Source: UBA4312 sp002394635 (GTDB taxonomy: Bacteria > Bacillota_I > Bacilli_A > Erysipelotrichales > Erysipelotrichaceae). Taken from it: a stretch of 26,868 bases of DNA. Each line of letters starts with the position of its first letter. Within the stretch, counting starts at the first letter, position 1. Below are positions 1 to 8,008 of the stretch, piece by piece. The stretch lies in NCBI GenBank assembly GCA_946539765.1, contig CAMNHO010000023.1:1-26868 (forward strand), read 5' to 3'. The translations under genes and the position numbers were made by a program. Under the pieces are notes generated by a model. That model searched no databases. It worked only from the letters and a program-made list of their open reading frames with translations, and had not been told where the DNA came from.

Positions 1-47
1 ACGCGGCACTTGTCGCACATTGGTTTTACGGATGGTCTTACTTTCAT
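1..47 (-). CDS. rpmJ: 50S ribosomal protein L36 (partial, N-terminus only)
   Basis: The first 15-16 codons read MKVRPSVKPMCDKCR, the start of bacterial L36, and the gene runs off the left edge. The visible CxxC pair (CDKC) belongs to the zinc-binding form of L36. An AAAGGA Shine-Dalgarno sequence lies about 7 bases before the ATG. L36 is a small protein of the large subunit. In most Bacillota it follows infA, but here only 134 bases separate it from adk, so infA is not at this place. Confidence 0.93.
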   Translation of the reverse strand, partial: MKVRPSVKPMCDKCR

Positions 48-106
48 AATTTGTCCTTTCCAACCACGTATTATTCCCTGCTAAAATGCGTATGCTGATC
101 ATGCGG

Positions 107-115
107 ATTTTAACA
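107..115 (-). promoter_or_regulatory. Possible extended -10 promoter for rpmJ and the genes after it
   Basis: On the minus strand this reads TGTTAAAAT, a TGn-TAAAAT extended -10 box. No good -35 is visible. It lies between the terminator after adk and the rpmJ start, where a new promoter would be needed if the terminator works. The call rests on this motif and its position. Confidence 0.35.
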
Positions 116-153
116 GAAACGTGGCAAATTTGATTCTTTGAATAAAACACAAG

Positions 154-182
154 AATTGCGCTTAAATATTATAAGCGCAATT
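154..182 (-). terminator. Hairpin at the end of adk (end of the spc cluster)
   Basis: A perfect 11-bp inverted repeat (AATTGCGCTTA / TAAGCGCAATT) with a 7-base loop overlaps the adk stop codon. The following T-tract on the minus strand is weak (CTTGTGTTTTATT), so this may be a partial terminator or a 3' end stabiliser. Confidence 0.6.
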
Positions 183-832
183 TACTTGTTTTTCAAGGTC
201 TCCTTAATAGATGCCCAGATATCTTCCATTGGCTGAGCAGCATCAATATGAGACACAATACCCTTTTGCTCGAAATATTCGATAACCGGTTCCGTGTTAG
301 CAGAATATTCGCTCAAACGAGTTTTTAATGACTCTTCATTATCGTCTTTACGCTGTGTCAGCTCAGAACCACATTCATCGCATATACCTTCCTGTTTTGG
401 AGGTAATGAATAAATATTATAGATAGCTCCACAGTTTTTACAGGAACGACGTCCCGTAATACGACGATTCAATACTTCGAACGGAATGTCCATTGTCAAT
501 ACGACATCAACGGCCAGATCCGTTCCATTAGTCATTTCTTCAAAAGCTTTTGCCTGATCTAGTGTTCTTGGATATCCGTCTAATAAATATCCGTTTTTCT
601 TGTCAGTCAAAGTTGCAAGATAATCCTTAACCATATTGTTGGTAATTTCATCCGGTACCAGTTTACCTTGTTCCATATACGCTTTTGCCTGGATTCCCAA
701 TGGAGTACCATTGGCTAAATTCGCACGGAAGATGTCTCCCGTCGAAATGTGATTCAAATTAAATTCTTCTTTAATTCGACTCGAAAAAGTCCCTTTTCCA
801 GAACCAGGGGCTCCCATAATAAAGATATTCAT
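182..832 (-). CDS. adk: Adenylate kinase
   Basis: Adenylate kinase interconverts AMP + ATP and 2 ADP in the cytoplasm. The 216 residues carry the P-loop GAPGSGKGT (7-15), the AMP-site motif DGYPRT (85-90) and a long LID domain with four cysteines (C131, C134, C151, C154). This is the zinc-binding LID type common in Gram-positive bacteria, and the length is normal (about 217). The gene follows secY after 19 bases, with GGGAG upstream of its ATG, and is the last gene of this transcription unit. The usual next genes, map and infA, are missing. Confidence 0.97.
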   Translation of the reverse strand: MNIFIMGAPGSGKGTFSSRIKEEFNLNHISTGDIFRANLANGTPLGIQAKAYMEQGKLVPDEITNNMVKDYLATLTDKKNGYLLDGYPRTLDQAKAFEEMTNGTDLAVDVVLTMDIPFEVLNRRITGRRSCKNCGAIYNIYSLPPKQEGICDECGSELTQRKDDNEESLKTRLSEYSANTEPVIEYFEQKGIVSHIDAAQPMEDIWASIKETLKNK

Positions 833-851
833 TTTTTTTAGCTCCCAAGAC

Positions 852-2147
852 TTAGTCTTTATAATACTTCTTATATGACTTTTGAGTAATCAAACCTTGT
901 ACTTGGCGAACCGTTTCAATTGCAACACCGACGACGATGATCATACCTGTTCCACCTAAGGCCATGCCGGCTGGAAGATCCGGCCAGATAATCGGCATTG
1001 CATGTGGCATTACTGCGATCAACGCTAAAGCTAATGACCCTAATACTGTAATTCTGGTCAGTACATTGTTAACATAATTCTTTGTCTCCGTTCCAGGACG
1101 AACACTTGGAATGTATGCTCCTGATTTACCCAGGTTTTCTGCGAGTTTTTCTGGATCCACCTGCATCTTCGTATAGAAGAACGTAAAGAAGATAATCAAT
1201 ACGACATAGATTGCCAATGATTTCCATGTACCTAAACCCAACCAGTCCTGCGTTGCATTCACAAAATCTGTTTTGTCAAAGAATGCCGCAAGCTGCAAGG
1301 GTGCCATCATGATCGATGACGCGAAGATAACAGGAATAACACTTGCCGAGTTTATCTTCAAAGGCAGATAATTGGATTTAGACTGTTTACTTAATTCAAT
1401 GGAACTTGATGTATATTGGATCGGAATTCGACGTTCCGCCGTATTGATCAAAGTTACAAAGATGATAATCAATAAATAAACAAGAATATAAGCGCCAAAT
1501 AAAACTGCCCCGTTTGCTACAGTAGAATCCGCTCCCATCAAGGAAGTCCAGGCTGCCGAAATCTGTCTTGGAAGACGACCAACGATACCGGCCATAATGA
1601 CCATGGATATACCGTTACCGATTCCCTTTGTGGAAATCTGATCACCAATCCATACCAGGAACATTGTACCCGCTGTAAAAATCGTAGCAATATACAGAAT
1701 CTTGCTTGGAGTCGCCCCACCGTTGATCAATCCTGGATACGACTTAGAGAATCCATATACCAACGATGCAGATTGTACAAATCCAAACACGACTGCCAAA
1801 TAGCGAGTATATTTGTCAATTTTCTGACGACCTTGTGCTCCGCTCTTTGAGAGCTCTGTCAAAGAAGGAATTACATCCATACTCAGCAGCTGCATAATAA
1901 TGGAAGCCGTAATATACGGCGTTACACCTAATGCGAATACAGAGAACTGTTCCAATCCTCCACCACCTAAGAGGTTTAACATCGCAAATAAGGAATTTCC
2001 TTCCAGCCCTGCTACCAGGTCGGTTGTATTCACTTCCGGAACTGTAATAGCTGAACCTAAACGATACACAAGAAAGGCAAAGAGAGTAAACAGGATCCTG
2101 TTACGGATATCCTTATTTACAAACATTGCCTTAATACTTGAAAACAT
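852..2147 (-). CDS. secY: Protein translocase subunit SecY
   Basis: SecY is the pore subunit of the Sec translocon in the cytoplasmic membrane. The 431 residues equal the normal Gram-positive length and hold about ten hydrophobic segments. Family signatures include the N-terminal RNRILFTLFAFLVYRLG, the GNGISMVIMAGIV segment and the C-terminal QGLITQKSYKKYYKD tail. The start lies only 2 bases after the rplO stop (TAA-AC-ATG), with a GAGG inside the end of rplO as ribosome binding site. Translation is therefore probably coupled to rplO. Confidence 0.97.
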   Translation of the reverse strand: MFSSIKAMFVNKDIRNRILFTLFAFLVYRLGSAITVPEVNTTDLVAGLEGNSLFAMLNLLGGGGLEQFSVFALGVTPYITASIIMQLLSMDVIPSLTELSKSGAQGRQKIDKYTRYLAVVFGFVQSASLVYGFSKSYPGLINGGATPSKILYIATIFTAGTMFLVWIGDQISTKGIGNGISMVIMAGIVGRLPRQISAAWTSLMGADSTVANGAVLFGAYILVYLLIIIFVTLINTAERRIPIQYTSSSIELSKQSKSNYLPLKINSASVIPVIFASSIMMAPLQLAAFFDKTDFVNATQDWLGLGTWKSLAIYVVLIIFFTFFYTKMQVDPEKLAENLGKSGAYIPSVRPGTETKNYVNNVLTRITVLGSLALALIAVMPHAMPIIWPDLPAGMALGGTGMIIVVGVAIETVRQVQGLITQKSYKKYYKD

Positions 2148-2149
2148 GT

Positions 2150-2587
2150 TTACGCTGCCTCTACCGTTCCGCCTGCTTTTTCAATTGCTTCTTTAGCAGA
2201 CTTAGACACCTTTGCTGCCTGTACTGTTAGCTTTTTCGTTAATTCGCCATTACCTAATACTTTCAGTCCTGCCAGTTCCTTTTTGATTACTTTATCTTCA
2301 ATCAACTTAGCAGCATTGATTACAGTACCGTCTTCGTATCGATTCAATGTTTCTACGTTGACAATGGCATATTCTTTACGATTGAAGTTTGTAAAGCCAC
2401 GTTTTGGTAAACGTCTTGCTAAGGTAGTCTGTCCACCTTCAAATCCAAGACGAACTCCACCACCACTTCTGGATTTCTGTCCTTTTTGACCACGGCCGGC
2501 TGTTTTTCCGTTACCGCTTCCCGGACCACGTCCTACACGGTTACGAGCAGAACGAGAAGTTGTTTGTTTTAATTCATGTAATTTCAT
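2150..2587 (-). CDS. rplO: 50S ribosomal protein L15
   Basis: L15 is a late-assembly protein of the large subunit. The 145 residues show the typical glycine/arginine-rich extended N-terminus (RVGRGPGSGNGKTAGRG at about 17-33) and a folded C-terminal half, at normal length. An AGGAGG sequence precedes the ATG. In most bacteria rpmD (L30) lies between rpsE and rplO; here the two are separated by only 14 bases. Confidence 0.97.
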   Translation of the reverse strand: MKLHELKQTTSRSARNRVGRGPGSGNGKTAGRGQKGQKSRSGGGVRLGFEGGQTTLARRLPKRGFTNFNRKEYAIVNVETLNRYEDGTVINAAKLIEDKVIKKELAGLKVLGNGELTKKLTVQAAKVSKSAKEAIEKAGGTVEAA

Positions 2588-2601
2588 TGTTCTACCTCCT
2601 G

Positions 2602-3111
2602 TTAACCGCGGATTTCGGTTGGTTTTTTACCACGAATTTCTGCGACTTGATCAATTGTGCGCAAGTTCTTCAAACCATCAACGGTTGCACGAACAACATT
2701 GATCTTTGTACGAGAACCTAAGCACTTTGTTAAAATATCATTGATTCCGGCTAATTCGAATACAGCACGTGCTGCACCACCGGCGATAACACCAGTACCT
2801 TCACTTGCCGGACGCATAAATACGGAACCTGCGCCATAGTTACCAATGATTTCATGAGGAATTGTTGTTCCGACTACAGGAACCTGGAATACATTCTTAC
2901 GAGCATCTTCGCTCGCTTTACGAATTGCATCAGGAACTTCGTTTGCTTTTCCTGTACCCATTCCAACACGACCTTTACGGTCACCTACTACAACTAATGC
3001 AGCAAAGCGGAAACGACGTCCACCTTTTACTACTTTAGTGACACGGTTAATCGCAACAACCTGTTCTTCAAACTCATCATGGTCTCTTCTTGGTTTTCTA
3101 TTCATTGCCAT
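2602..3111 (-). CDS. rpsE: 30S ribosomal protein S5
   Basis: S5 helps decoding accuracy and the mRNA entry site on the small subunit. The 169 residues include the N-terminal dsRNA-binding part (VVKGGRRFRFAALVVVGD) and the C-terminal part with GNYGAGSVFMRPASEGTG. GGAGG lies 7 bases before the chosen ATG; a second ATG two codons later would also give a normal N-terminus. It sits 11 bases after rplR. Confidence 0.97.
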   Translation of the reverse strand: MAMNRKPRRDHDEFEEQVVAINRVTKVVKGGRRFRFAALVVVGDRKGRVGMGTGKANEVPDAIRKASEDARKNVFQVPVVGTTIPHEIIGNYGAGSVFMRPASEGTGVIAGGAARAVFELAGINDILTKCLGSRTKINVVRATVDGLKNLRTIDQVAEIRGKKPTEIRG

Positions 3112-3122
3112 AGTGTGACCTC

Positions 3123-3479
3123 CTAAAATTCCAGGCCAGCTTCACGAGCTGCCTCTGCCAAAGCTTTTACACGACCTGTATAGATGTAACCACCACGGTC
3201 AAATACCACTTTGTTAATATTCTTTTCCTGAGCACGTTTTGCGATTTCAGTTCCTACTGTCTTCGCTGCTTCGATGTTGCCACCATTTTCTAATTTCATT
3301 GCTACACTGGATGCACTTACCAATGTGTTTCCAGCTACATCATCGATAATTTGTACTTCGATATTTGCGTTACTTCTGAAGACGGACATACGTGGGCATT
3401 CAGGAGTACCACTGATTTTTGTACGTACTCGCTTATGACGACGAATACGATCTGCATTACGTGATTTTTTCTTAACCAT
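3123..3479 (-). CDS. rplR: 50S ribosomal protein L18
   Basis: L18 binds 5S rRNA together with L5 in the central protuberance. The 118 residues have a basic N-terminus (KKKSRNADRIRRHKRVRTKI), the conserved core motif TPECPRMSVFRSNANIEVQIID and the end FDRGGYIYTGRVKALAEAAREAGLEF. Length matches the family (about 120). A GGAGA sequence precedes the ATG. Confidence 0.97.
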   Translation of the reverse strand: MVKKKSRNADRIRRHKRVRTKISGTPECPRMSVFRSNANIEVQIIDDVAGNTLVSASSVAMKLENGGNIEAAKTVGTEIAKRAQEKNINKVVFDRGGYIYTGRVKALAEAAREAGLEF

Positions 3480-3500
3480 AAACTTATATCTCCTTTCCCA

Positions 3501-4046
3501 CTACTTCTTACCAGCCGTCTTACCTTCTTTACGACGGATATGCTCATCTTTGTAACGAATACCTTTGCCTTTGTAAGGTTCTGGTTTACGTACTGATCGG
3601 ATGTTAGCAGCAAATTCTCCAACTAACTGCTTATCAATACCTGCTACCTTGATATCTGTAGCAGAACCACATGTTACTTCCAATCCAGCCGGAATTTTCA
3701 TTTCTACTGGATGTGAGTACCCAACCTGCATTGTTAAAGTATCTCCTTTAACGCTGGCACGGAAACCGATACCCACCAACTGTAGTTCTTTGGCATATCC
3801 TTCAGATACACCAACAACCATGTTGTGTAACAGAGCACGTGTTGTACCATGCAGCTGTTTTGTATGTTTTTCGTCATTTGGACGTTTTACTGTGACAACG
3901 CCATTGTCTACTACAATATCCATCATAGTAGAGAAAGCACGAGTTAAAGTTCCCTTAGGTCCTTTAACAGTCACCTCATTCCCGTCAGCAACTTCCACTG
4001 TTACTTTTTCAGGAATGGTAATCAGTTTATTCCCGATACGTGACAT
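3501..4046 (-). CDS. rplF: 50S ribosomal protein L6
   Basis: L6 lies near the sarcin-ricin/GTPase region of the large subunit. The 181 residues start MSRIGNKLITIPEKV and contain the two tandem L6 domains, ending with the conserved KPEPYKGKGIRYKDE segment and a basic tail. The length is normal. A GGAGG sequence precedes the ATG. The gene lies between rpsH and rplR in canonical spc order. Confidence 0.97.
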   Translation of the reverse strand: MSRIGNKLITIPEKVTVEVADGNEVTVKGPKGTLTRAFSTMMDIVVDNGVVTVKRPNDEKHTKQLHGTTRALLHNMVVGVSEGYAKELQLVGIGFRASVKGDTLTMQVGYSHPVEMKIPAGLEVTCGSATDIKVAGIDKQLVGEFAANIRSVRKPEPYKGKGIRYKDEHIRRKEGKTAGKK

Positions 4047-4064
4047 TGATTATCCTCCTATATT

Positions 4065-4460
4065 TTACCAGATATAGGCGACTACTTCGCCACCAATATT
4101 TTGTTTTCTGGCATCTCTGTCTGTCATTAAACCATTACTTGTTGAAATAATGGCGATTCCTAATCCGTTCAATACTCGCGGCAATTTCTTTGCAGGAGCA
4201 TATACACGAAGACCTGGTTTTGAAATACGACGAAGACCTGAAATGACTTTCTTTCCATCTTCAGTGTATTTCAATGTGATTGATAAAGTCTTCTTTACAT
4301 CACCTTCTACAGCATAATCTGTAATGAATCCTTCATCTTTTAAAATTTTAGCAATTGCTTTCTTTTCTTTACTTGCAGGCATACTAACCAACTCATGCTT
4401 TTGTTGCAAAGCATTACGGATTCTTGTCAGCATGTCCGCAATTGGATCAGTCATAATCAT
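4065..4460 (-). CDS. rpsH: 30S ribosomal protein S8
   Basis: S8 binds the central domain of 16S rRNA early in assembly and is the known spc-operon repressor in E. coli. From the chosen start the protein is 131 residues (MIMTDPIADMLTRIRNA...), the usual length. The open frame extends seven codons further to a TTG, but that extension covers the AAGGAGG Shine-Dalgarno sequence, which lies 9 bases before this ATG. The conserved C-terminal STSNGLMTDRDA motif is present. Confidence 0.96.
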   Translation of the reverse strand: MIMTDPIADMLTRIRNALQQKHELVSMPASKEKKAIAKILKDEGFITDYAVEGDVKKTLSITLKYTEDGKKVISGLRRISKPGLRVYAPAKKLPRVLNGLGIAIISTSNGLMTDRDARKQNIGGEVVAYIW

Positions 4461-4474
4461 CGTACTATGCCTCC

Positions 4475-4660
4475 TTACCAACTAGCCTTCTTCACACCAG
4501 GAATCTGACCTTCATAAGCCAGTTCTCTGAAGCAAATACGGCAAATCTTGTATTTTCTTAATACAGCGTGCGGACGACCACAACGCTCACAGCGAGTGTA
4601 CTCACGAACTTTAAATTTTTGAGGACGTTGCTGTTTATTAATCATTGATTTTTTTGCCAT
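4475..4660 (-). CDS. rpsN: 30S ribosomal protein S14, zinc-binding (type Z)
   Basis: This 61-residue S14 is the short zinc-binding form used by many Bacillota. The four zinc ligands are intact: C24 and C27 (CERC), C40 and C43 (CRIC). The zinc-free 89-residue form is not in this window. The gene lies 11 bases downstream of rplE, and rpsH starts 14 bases after its stop. Confidence 0.97.
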   Translation of the reverse strand: MAKKSMINKQQRPQKFKVREYTRCERCGRPHAVLRKYKICRICFRELAYEGQIPGVKKASW

Positions 4661-4671
4661 CTTTCATCCTC

Positions 4672-5211
4672 CTACTTCTTGAAAGGCATTCCCATAGCTT
4701 TTAACAATGCCTTTGCTTCATCATTCGTTTTCGCTGTTGTAACAATGACAACATCCATACCACGTGTACGATTTACTTTATCGAAATCAATTTCAGGGAA
4801 AATGATCTGTTCTTTAATTCCTAATGTGTAGTTTCCACGGCCATCAAAGCTTGTATCACTAACACCACGGAAGTCACGTACTCGTGGAAGAGATACATTG
4901 AATAATTTGTCTAAGAATTCATACATTCTTTCGCTACGCAATGTAACTTTACATCCGATGTTCATTCCTTCACGAAGTTTAAAGTTGGCAATAGATTTTT
5001 TAGCTTTTGTGATTACCGGAGCCTGTCCAGTAATAGCACCCAATTCAGCAACTGCTTCATCCAGCAATTTAGAATTCTGGATAGCGTCTCCAACACCGAT
5101 ATTTACAACCACCTTGTCAATCTTAGGTACTTCCATAACTGAAGTGTAGTTGAAATCTTTCATCAGCTGAGGGACAACTTCATTGATATATTTTTCATTT
5201 AAACGATTCAT
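4672..5211 (-). CDS. rplE: 50S ribosomal protein L5
   Basis: L5 binds 5S rRNA and contacts the P-site tRNA. The 179 residues equal the family length and include the motifs KVVVNIGVGDA, ITKAKKSIANFKLREGM and RDFRGVSDTSFDGRGNYTLG. A G-rich ribosome binding site (AGGGGGAT) precedes the ATG. The gene lies between rplX and rpsN as usual. Confidence 0.97.
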   Translation of the reverse strand: MNRLNEKYINEVVPQLMKDFNYTSVMEVPKIDKVVVNIGVGDAIQNSKLLDEAVAELGAITGQAPVITKAKKSIANFKLREGMNIGCKVTLRSERMYEFLDKLFNVSLPRVRDFRGVSDTSFDGRGNYTLGIKEQIIFPEIDFDKVNRTRGMDVVIVTTAKTNDEAKALLKAMGMPFKK

Positions 5212-5224
5212 ATCCGATATCCCC

Positions 5225-5545
5225 CTACTTTACTTCAGCGCCGCTCTTCTTGTAAACGCGCACTTTCACTTGTTTGCCGTCAACTTCTTTGAATTTGTAT
5301 CCAACACGGCTGGCTGTTTTTGCTTTTTCATCATATAACATAACATTTGATACATGGATCTTAGCTTCTTTTTCAACAATGCCTCCATCCGGATTTTCCT
5401 GGGTAGGACGCAGATGCTTTTTCACCATGTTAACGCCTTCAACGATTACCTTGTCTTCTTTAGGGAACGCTTTGATAACCGTTCCGATTGTGCCTTTGTA
5501 AGCACCAGTCATAACTTGTACTTTATCACCTTGTTTAATCTTCAC
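5225..5545 (-). CDS. rplX: 50S ribosomal protein L24
   Basis: L24 is an assembly initiator of the large subunit. With the GTG start chosen here the protein is 106 residues and begins MKIKQGDKVQVMTGAYKGTIG, the normal KOW-domain N-terminus. A longer reading from an upstream GTG would overlap the AGGAGG Shine-Dalgarno sequence, which lies 8 bases before this GTG. The Shine-Dalgarno sequence itself overlaps the TAG stop of rplN, so the two genes are closely coupled. Confidence 0.95.
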   Translation of the reverse strand: MKIKQGDKVQVMTGAYKGTIGTVIKAFPKEDKVIVEGVNMVKKHLRPTQENPDGGIVEKEAKIHVSNVMLYDEKAKTASRVGYKFKEVDGKQVKVRVYKKSGAEVK

Positions 5546-5557
5546 CTGGCACACCTC

Positions 5558-5926
5558 CTATAATACTTCTGGAGCCAAAGAGACAATCTTCATATACCCG
5601 TGATCACGTAATTCACGTGCAACAGGTCCGAAGATACGAGTTCCTCTTGGCGTCTTGTCATCTTTGATCAATACTACAGCGTTGTCATCAAATTTAATAT
5701 AGGTTCCGTTTTTACGACGTAAGCCATATTTTGAACGTACGACAACACCTTTTACAACTTCACCTTTTTTTACGGCTCCACCAGGAGTAGCCTGTTTAAC
5801 AGTACATACAACGACATCGCCGATATTTGCATTTTTTCTAACGCTTCCGCCCAGACAACGGATAACCAGAACTTCACGAGCTCCTGTGTTATCAGCTACT
5901 CGGCAGCGACTTTCATTTTGAATCAT
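5558..5926 (-). CDS. rplN: 50S ribosomal protein L14
   Basis: L14 sits at the subunit interface of the large subunit. The 122 residues equal the family length. They begin MIQNESRCRVADNTGAREV and include GGSVRKNANIGDVVVCTVK, with the typical ending DHGYMKIVSLAPEVL. A GGAGG ribosome binding site precedes the ATG, and rpsQ ends 12 bases upstream. Confidence 0.97.
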   Translation of the reverse strand: MIQNESRCRVADNTGAREVLVIRCLGGSVRKNANIGDVVVCTVKQATPGGAVKKGEVVKGVVVRSKYGLRRKNGTYIKFDDNAVVLIKDDKTPRGTRIFGPVARELRDHGYMKIVSLAPEVL

Positions 5927-5938
5927 CGAACTGTCCTC

Positions 5939-6196
5939 CTATACGCGAGCCTTTTCAATAATTTCCACTAAACGGAAACGCTTTGTTGCAGATAATGGAC
6001 GAGTTTCCATGATCAGCACCTTATCGCCTACGTTTGCTTCATTATTTTCGTCATGTGCTTTAAATTTCTTAGAATATTCTACACGCTTACCATACAATGG
6101 ATGCGTTTTTTTAGTTTCAACCTTAACAGTAATTGTTTTATCCATCGCATTGGATACTACAATACCGCGGTATACTTTACGAGCATTTCTTTCCAT
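5939..6196 (-). CDS. rpsQ: 30S ribosomal protein S17
   Basis: S17 is a primary 16S rRNA-binding protein. From the chosen start it is 85 residues (MERNARKVYRGIVVSNAMDKTITV...), the normal size with a complete OB fold. The open frame reaches 12 codons further upstream, but that part lies over the end of rpmC and over the Shine-Dalgarno sequence AAGGGGG, which is 8 bases before this ATG. Confidence 0.95.
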   Translation of the reverse strand: MERNARKVYRGIVVSNAMDKTITVKVETKKTHPLYGKRVEYSKKFKAHDENNEANVGDKVLIMETRPLSATKRFRLVEIIEKARV

Positions 6197-6209
6197 TGAA
6201 CGTTCCCCC

Positions 6210-6410
6210 TTACTCTTGACCTGCGTTTGCACGCTCTGTCAATACAGTTTTCATACGAGCAATCGTCTTCTTTACAGTTTTAATACGTGCAGGATTTTCT
6301 AACTGTCCTGTTGCCTGCTGGAAACGAAGATTAAATAATTCATCTTTTAGCGTATTGATTTCTGCAACAATTTCTTCATTTGTTTTTTCGCGGATTTCTT
6401 TAGCTTTCAT
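6210..6410 (-). CDS. rpmC: 50S ribosomal protein L29
   Basis: L29 is a small two-helix protein near the exit of the nascent-chain tunnel. The 66 residues (MKAKEIREKTNEEI...) match the family length, with the conserved LFNLRFQQATGQLENPARI segment. Its ATG overlaps the rplP stop in a TAATG junction, which implies translational coupling. Confidence 0.96.
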   Translation of the reverse strand: MKAKEIREKTNEEIVAEINTLKDELFNLRFQQATGQLENPARIKTVKKTIARMKTVLTERANAGQE

Positions 6411-6826
6411 TATTCTACTTCTCCTTTTCTAGCAAAACGAGTTTTAACCGGAAGCTTGTGAGCAGCCAGACGTAACGCTTCACGAGCTACTTCTTCACTG
6501 ACACCACCAACTTCGAATAATACTCGACCAGGACGAACAACTGCCACCCAGCCTTCAGGAGCACCTTTACCGGAACCCATACGAACTTCCAAAGGTTTCT
6601 TTGTTCTAGCTAAGTGAGGGAAAATACGGATCCATACTTGTCCACCACGCTTCATATAACGAGTCATAGCAACACGGGCAGCTTCAATCTGACGGTTGCT
6701 TACATAATCACCAGATTCGGCAACCAAACCGAATTCACCAAAGTCAATCGAACGTCCGGCTTTTGCACGGCCATCATAGCTAAGACGATGAGGACGACGA
6801 TACTTTGTACGCTTAGGCATTAACAT
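6410..6826 (-). CDS. rplP: 50S ribosomal protein L16
   Basis: L16 organises the A-site region of the large subunit. The 138 residues begin MLMPKRTKYRRPHR and include GRSIDFGEFGLVA, KRGGQVWIRIFPH and GKGAPEGWVAVVRPGRVLFE. The start overlaps the rpsC stop (TAATG), with AAGGAGG 9 bases upstream. A Met two codons later is an alternative, but the first one fits the family better. Confidence 0.97.
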   Translation of the reverse strand: MLMPKRTKYRRPHRLSYDGRAKAGRSIDFGEFGLVAESGDYVSNRQIEAARVAMTRYMKRGGQVWIRIFPHLARTKKPLEVRMGSGKGAPEGWVAVVRPGRVLFEVGGVSEEVAREALRLAAHKLPVKTRFARKGEVE

Positions 6827-7647
6827 TATTCGTTACCTCCTTTTTCAGCAGGTGCCGCAGCAGCCTGTTCATTTCTAGGAGCACGATTCTGCTGTCCCTG
6901 GCGAGGATTGTTGAAACGACGACCACGACGGTTACGACGAGGGCGCTGTTTTGGTGCTTCTGGTTCTTTCACCATTTCACCTGGCAACACTTCACCACGG
7001 CAGATCCATACTTTAACACCAAGACGTCCGTATTGTGTAGCGGCTTCAGCTACGGCGTAGTCAATATCGCTACGCAATGTGTGAAGAGGTACAACTCCTT
7101 CAGAATATCCTTCTGTACGAGCCATATCGGCACCACCTAAACGACCGGATACGCTTGTCTTGATTCCTTTTGCTCCAGCGCGCATTGTGTTTTGAATAGC
7201 TTTCTTCTGTGTGGCACGGAAGCTTCTACGTGCTTCCAGTTCGTTAGCAATCCAACGAGCTACTAAAGTAGCATCCAGATTAGGATTTGCAACTTCCACA
7301 ACATTGATCTGCACATTCTTTGCGCTTGTCATTTTTTCTATCTTTTTCTTTAATCCTTCGATTGATTTACCTTCTTGGCCAATCACAACACCTGGATGAC
7401 CAGTACGGATGATCAATGTCAGACGATTCTTGCTTCTTTCAATTTCGATGCGTGAAATCTGTGGGTCGGCTTTTCGCTTATCAGCAGCTGCTTTTGATAA
7501 ACCATCATAGTATGATGCGATAAAATTACGGATCTTAACATCTTCAATCAGTGTTGCACCAAACTCTTTATCATCGGCAAACCATCTGGACTGCCAGTCA
7601 CGAATGACTCCAACTCGCATTCCTACAGGATTTACTTTCTGTCCCAT
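6826..7647 (-). CDS. rpsC: 30S ribosomal protein S3 with a long C-terminal tail
   Basis: S3 lines the mRNA entry channel and has helicase-like activity with S4 and S5. The N-terminal MGQKVNPVGMRVGV, the KH domain with GQEG loop (90-93) and the C-terminal domain (about 120-224, ending CRGEVLPGE) are all present. At 273 residues it is about 50 longer than B. subtilis S3 (about 218). The additional residues (about 226-273) form a low-complexity tail that is first Arg/Asn/Gln-rich and then Ala/Pro/Glu-rich. The tail is probably disordered and RNA-binding. Confidence 0.97.
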   Translation of the reverse strand: MGQKVNPVGMRVGVIRDWQSRWFADDKEFGATLIEDVKIRNFIASYYDGLSKAAADKRKADPQISRIEIERSKNRLTLIIRTGHPGVVIGQEGKSIEGLKKKIEKMTSAKNVQINVVEVANPNLDATLVARWIANELEARRSFRATQKKAIQNTMRAGAKGIKTSVSGRLGGADMARTEGYSEGVVPLHTLRSDIDYAVAEAATQYGRLGVKVWICRGEVLPGEMVKEPEAPKQRPRRNRRGRRFNNPRQGQQNRAPRNEQAAAAPAEKGGNE

Positions 7648-7658
7648 AAACTGCCTCC

Positions 7659-7994
7659 CTACTCTTTCTCAGCCACTACAACTGTGATGTGGCTTGTACG
7701 CTTCATGATTGGGCTTGCGCTACCTTTTGCACGAGGCATATAACGCTTTAAAGTGATTCCTTCATCCGCCCAGCAAGCTTTAACATATAACTTACTTTCA
7801 TCCATGTCTTCATTGTTTACCGCATTGGCGATAGCAGAATGAAGAACTTTTCCAACTAAATATCCACCTTTGTTCGGCGTGAATTTGCAGATTGCTTCCG
7901 CTTCCTCTACATCTTTACCACGAATCAGATCCAAGACAAGTCTTGCTTTACGAGGCTGAATACGCAGAGTTTTCGCTGTTGCTTTTACTTCCAT
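7659..7994 (-). CDS. rplV: 50S ribosomal protein L22
   Basis: L22 reaches into the nascent peptide tunnel with a long beta-hairpin. The protein is 111 residues from the ATG chosen here (MEVKATAKTLRIQPRKARLV...). A TTG one codon earlier extends the frame but is less likely, because GGAGG lies 8 bases before this ATG. The hairpin region with RYMPRAKGSASPIMKRTSHI is intact. Confidence 0.96.
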   Translation of the reverse strand: MEVKATAKTLRIQPRKARLVLDLIRGKDVEEAEAICKFTPNKGGYLVGKVLHSAIANAVNNEDMDESKLYVKACWADEGITLKRYMPRAKGSASPIMKRTSHITVVVAEKE

Positions 7995-8008
7995 CAATAT
8001 TTCCTCCT

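Noticed and set aside
3601..4077. Plus-strand open frame of 158 codons
   Set aside because: It is antisense to rplF, has no ribosome binding site and no protein-like motif; the minus-strand gene explains the region.
4461..4481. Upstream TTG start for rpsH; likewise longer starts for rplX, rpsQ, rplV, rplJ and rpsL
   Set aside because: In most of these the extension covers the Shine-Dalgarno sequence of the family-conserved start; for rplV the spacing to GGAGG favours the ATG. The shorter starts were used in the annotation.
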